Below the pieces are notes generated by a model. The model saw nothing but the letters and a program-made list of their open reading frames with translations. It was not told where the DNA came from and did not search any database. This document shows, piece after piece, positions 62,176 through 64,000 of a stretch of 64,000 nt of DNA; position 1 is the first letter of the stretch, and the number at the start of each line of letters is the position of its first letter. The position numbers were made by a program, and so were the translations under genes. The DNA comes from an uncultured Porticoccus sp. Its GTDB lineage: Bacteria; Pseudomonadota; Gammaproteobacteria; Pseudomonadales; Porticoccaceae. The stretch is from positions 1-64,000 of the forward strand of contig NZ_CAJXST010000010.1 in NCBI RefSeq assembly GCF_913061305.1, given 5' to 3'.

Positions 62176-62781
62176 ATGTCCAAAGCGGATCGCTATACAG
62201 GGAAGGATGTCGAGGTGCTCGGCCGCGAACAGCTGTTTCGTGGCTTTTTCTCGATGATAAAACTGACCCTGCGGCATAAACTGTTCTCCGGTGAATGGTC
62301 AGAGCCCATTGTGCGGGAGTTATTCGAGCGGGGCAGTTGCGTGGGTGTGCTGCTCTATGATCCCCGACATGAACTGTTGGCCCTGGCGGAGCAGTTTCGT
62401 GTGGGGGCGCTGGAGGATGCCGAAAGCCCCTGGTTATACGAGGTGGTTGCCGGGATGGTTGAACCGGGCGAGCAACTCGAAGAGGTGGCCAGGCGCGAGA
62501 CCCTTGAAGAGGCGGGCCTGACTCCCGATCGGTTGCTGCCAATCTGTGATTACTGGGTCAGCCCCGGTAATACCAGTGAGCGCATGTATCTGTTCTGCGC
62601 GCTGCTGGACTTGAGCTCAGCGGGCGGTATTTACGGGCTGGATCACGAGTCGGAGGACATCAGGCTCCATGTCATGCCAAGAACCGAAGCGTTTGCCCGA
62701 CTGGACGAGGGGCAGTGCAATAACGCCGCTACTATGATTAGTCTGATGTGGTTGCGAATGAATTACCCGCATTTTGTGTGA
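62176..62781 (+). CDS. nudF: ADP-ribose pyrophosphatase (Nudix)
   Basis: The enzyme splits ADP-ribose to AMP and ribose 5-phosphate. The 201-residue protein has the Nudix box GMVEPGEQLEEVARRETLEE (about residues 94-113), followed by AGL, and the ADP-ribose-specific Pro about 15 residues later in YWVSPGNTSE. ATG at 62176 is used, with a G-rich stretch upstream; an earlier in-frame ATG at 62134 adds a non-conserved leader. The order nudF-DUF1249-cpdA is conserved in Pseudomonas. Confidence 0.94.
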   Translation: MSKADRYTGKDVEVLGREQLFRGFFSMIKLTLRHKLFSGEWSEPIVRELFERGSCVGVLLYDPRHELLALAEQFRVGALEDAESPWLYEVVAGMVEPGEQLEEVARRETLEEAGLTPDRLLPICDYWVSPGNTSERMYLFCALLDLSSAGGIYGLDHESEDIRLHVMPRTEAFARLDEGQCNNAATMISLMWLRMNYPHFV

Positions 62782-62852
62782 CAGATTGCGCCATTTTTGA
62801 TGCCGAGAAAGTGAAGTTGGCAAAAACGTGACTGAGCACTGTGATTTCGAAG

Positions 62853-63311
62853 ATGAAAGTACGTTACAAAGTAGACCTGATCGGGTACATGGCCGAGTGT
62901 GACGCAAATTACCTGCGGCTCATGAAGCTGTTTCCCGATATGGCGAACGGTGGCGAGCGCAGAATCGGTCTGCGTCACAACGGCGAGCATGTTTTGCGAT
63001 TGATTGCACGCGAGCAGACCGCTTACACCACGCTGCTTGAACTGTCTCAGGGAGCCCGGGATGGTGGTAGCGATGGTTGGTTCAAACTGCCGATACTGAT
63101 GCTGCGTCTCTATCACGATGCCCGTGTTGCGGAGGTGTTGTCCTGGGAAGGTGTCCGGCAAATCAGGCCCCGTTACGATTATCCCAACCGGCAGATGTAC
63201 CATCAGGATGAAAAGGCACAGTGGAATCGTTTTTTGGGAGATTGGTTATCCCATTGCCTGAAATATGGTTATCATCTGGAGCCGTTATTCGGCGAAACGC
63301 CATACGGATGA
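62853..63311 (+). CDS. DUF1249 family protein
   Basis: The product (152 residues) begins MKVRYKVDLIGYMAECDANY and matches DUF1249, a short family of soluble gammaproteobacterial proteins that lies between nudF and cpdA. Conserved parts are KLPILMLRLYHDARVAEVLS and YDYPNRQMYHQDEKAQWNRF. Function is unknown. ATG at 62853 or GTG at 62841 could start it; the ATG is closer to homologues as I recall them. A cpdA-like gene begins 51 bases after its stop. Confidence 0.88.
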   Translation: MKVRYKVDLIGYMAECDANYLRLMKLFPDMANGGERRIGLRHNGEHVLRLIAREQTAYTTLLELSQGARDGGSDGWFKLPILMLRLYHDARVAEVLSWEGVRQIRPRYDYPNRQMYHQDEKAQWNRFLGDWLSHCLKYGYHLEPLFGETPYG

Positions 63312-63362
63312 AACTGGCTGGATTGCCATTGCCAGTGAGCATTAAAAGGGAGTCGAATCACC

Positions 63363-64000
63363 TTGCAGCACAGCACCCGGCACATTGCCCGAATCCTGCA
63401 ATTATCGGATAGCCATCTCGGGCCCGGCCGTGATTTTAAATTGGCAGGCATCAACACCTACCAGAGCCTTGGTCAGGTGCTGGAGGCCTTGCCCGGCGAG
63501 GATGTGGTCCCTAATCTGTTGGTGGTGACCGGGGATATTGCCGGTCACGGTGATGAAGGCGCATACCATTTGTTCAATGAAGTCATGGCAGAACAACCCC
63601 GGTCTTTTGCCTGGCTGCCGGGCAATCACGACGACTTTCCCCTAATGCGTCAGGTACTGCATCAGCCGTTCAGGCGAGTCGTCGAGCTGGATAACTGGGT
63701 GGCAATTTTCCTGGTCAGTGCCCAGGCGGGTGAGGTGGCAGGGCAACTGGCAGATGCCGAGTTGGCTGAGCTGGCAGACCTGCTGCACCGTTATCGCGAT
63801 CGCCATGTGCTGTTGTTTATGCATCATATGCCGGTTGAGATCAGCTGCCAGTGGCTCGACAAACACCGGGTTGCCAACCATCGTCAACTGGCTGAACTGG
63901 TGGCCGGGTTTCCCGGGGTCAAAGCACTTTTTGCCGGTCATGTGCACCAGGCATTCTCGACCTCCTGGCAGGGGATCGGGGTACACAGTGCGCCGTCGAC
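63363..64000 (+). CDS. cpdA: 3',5'-cyclic-AMP phosphodiesterase CpdA-like, truncated by the window edge
   Basis: The frame opens with TTG at 63363, the first possible start after an in-frame stop at 63336, with AGGGAG about ten bases upstream, and runs to the window end without a stop (212 residues visible). It is a calcineurin-like metallophosphoesterase with all metal motifs in order: ILQLSDSHL, VVTGDIAGHGDE, WLPGNHDDF, LFMHHMPVE and LFAGHVHQAF. CpdA of Pseudomonas hydrolyses cAMP and lies after DUF1249, as here. The missing part is probably the last 50-60 residues. Confidence 0.9.
   Translation, partial: MQHSTRHIARILQLSDSHLGPGRDFKLAGINTYQSLGQVLEALPGEDVVPNLLVVTGDIAGHGDEGAYHLFNEVMAEQPRSFAWLPGNHDDFPLMRQVLHQPFRRVVELDNWVAIFLVSAQAGEVAGQLADAELAELADLLHRYRDRHVLLFMHHMPVEISCQWLDKHRVANHRQLAELVAGFPGVKALFAGHVHQAFSTSWQGIGVHSAPS

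Noticed and set aside
62041-62277. 78-codon minus-strand open frame in the tolC-nudF gap
   Set aside because: It overlaps the start of nudF on the other strand, has no ribosome binding site and no recognisable features.

Overview
The window is bacterial chromosome from a gammaproteobacterium close to the Pseudomonadales/Cellvibrionales group. Evidence for this is the gene order, which from memory of Pseudomonas aeruginosa matches many conserved blocks: dsbD-aroQ-accB-accC-prmA-zinc ribbon; HAD phosphatase-rppH-ptsP; argE-argA; glnE-ilvE-waaF-waaC-waaG-waaP-kinases-carbamoyltransferase; waaL-kinase-hldE; FAD oxidoreductase with aldo/keto reductase; waaA; tolC; nudF-DUF1249-cpdA. No rRNA, tRNA, CRISPR array, prophage or insertion sequence was seen. 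Coding density is very high and many neighbouring genes overlap by 1-8 bases.

Bases 1-5600 (minus strand) carry a truncated zinc-ribbon gene with a hexanucleotide repeat, prmA, the acetyl-CoA carboxylase genes accC and accB, aroQ and dsbD. Bases 5790-16520 (mostly plus) carry a PCu(A)C copper chaperone, a DUF2333 protein, a three-PAS GGDEF/EAL protein, a PfkB sugar/nucleoside kinase (minus), mrcB with a lipoprotein activator candidate, and a DUF1631-PilZ pair. Bases 16500-25000 hold rRNA modification genes (rsmC-like, rsuA), a HAD phosphatase, rppH, ptsP, an NRDE protein, lgt, thyA and folA.

Bases 25020-30264 are a complete TonB2-type energy transduction operon (DUF3450 protein, TtpC-like, ExbB2, ExbD2, TonB2, TPR protein). 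It has a Fur-box-like sequence over its putative -10 element and a strong intrinsic terminator at its end. Bases 30280-36980 hold ilvD, argA, argE, a small protein gene and an orphan GspE/PilB-type ATPase gene.

Bases 37056-60467 are dominated by lipopolysaccharide core synthesis. After glnE and ilvE come waaF, waaC, waaG and waaP, three more kinase-like genes (one with two kinase domains) and a carbamoyltransferase. An AT-rich insert then carries an FkbM methyltransferase and a sulfotransferase. On the opposite strand follow a DUF6625-type protein, a GT4 glycosyltransferase, an O-antigen ligase-like protein and a further kinase-like protein, and then hldE. An aldo/keto reductase and FAD oxidoreductase pair separates hldE from waaA. 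Together these genes would make inner-core heptose (HldE, WaaC, WaaF), add Kdo (WaaA), add hexose (WaaG), phosphorylate and carbamoylate the core, and cap it with polysaccharide. The FkbM and sulfotransferase genes suggest a strain-specific extra decoration. The window ends with tolC, an ADP-ribose pyrophosphatase, a DUF1249 gene and a cpdA-like gene cut by the window edge.

Most of the window is ordinary, well-known biology. The parts most worth a second look are the AT-rich FkbM/sulfotransferase insert, the array of six kinase-like domains (two without the usual catalytic aspartate), the Fur-box-controlled TonB2 operon, the orphan GspE ATPase and the DUF1631-PilZ pair.
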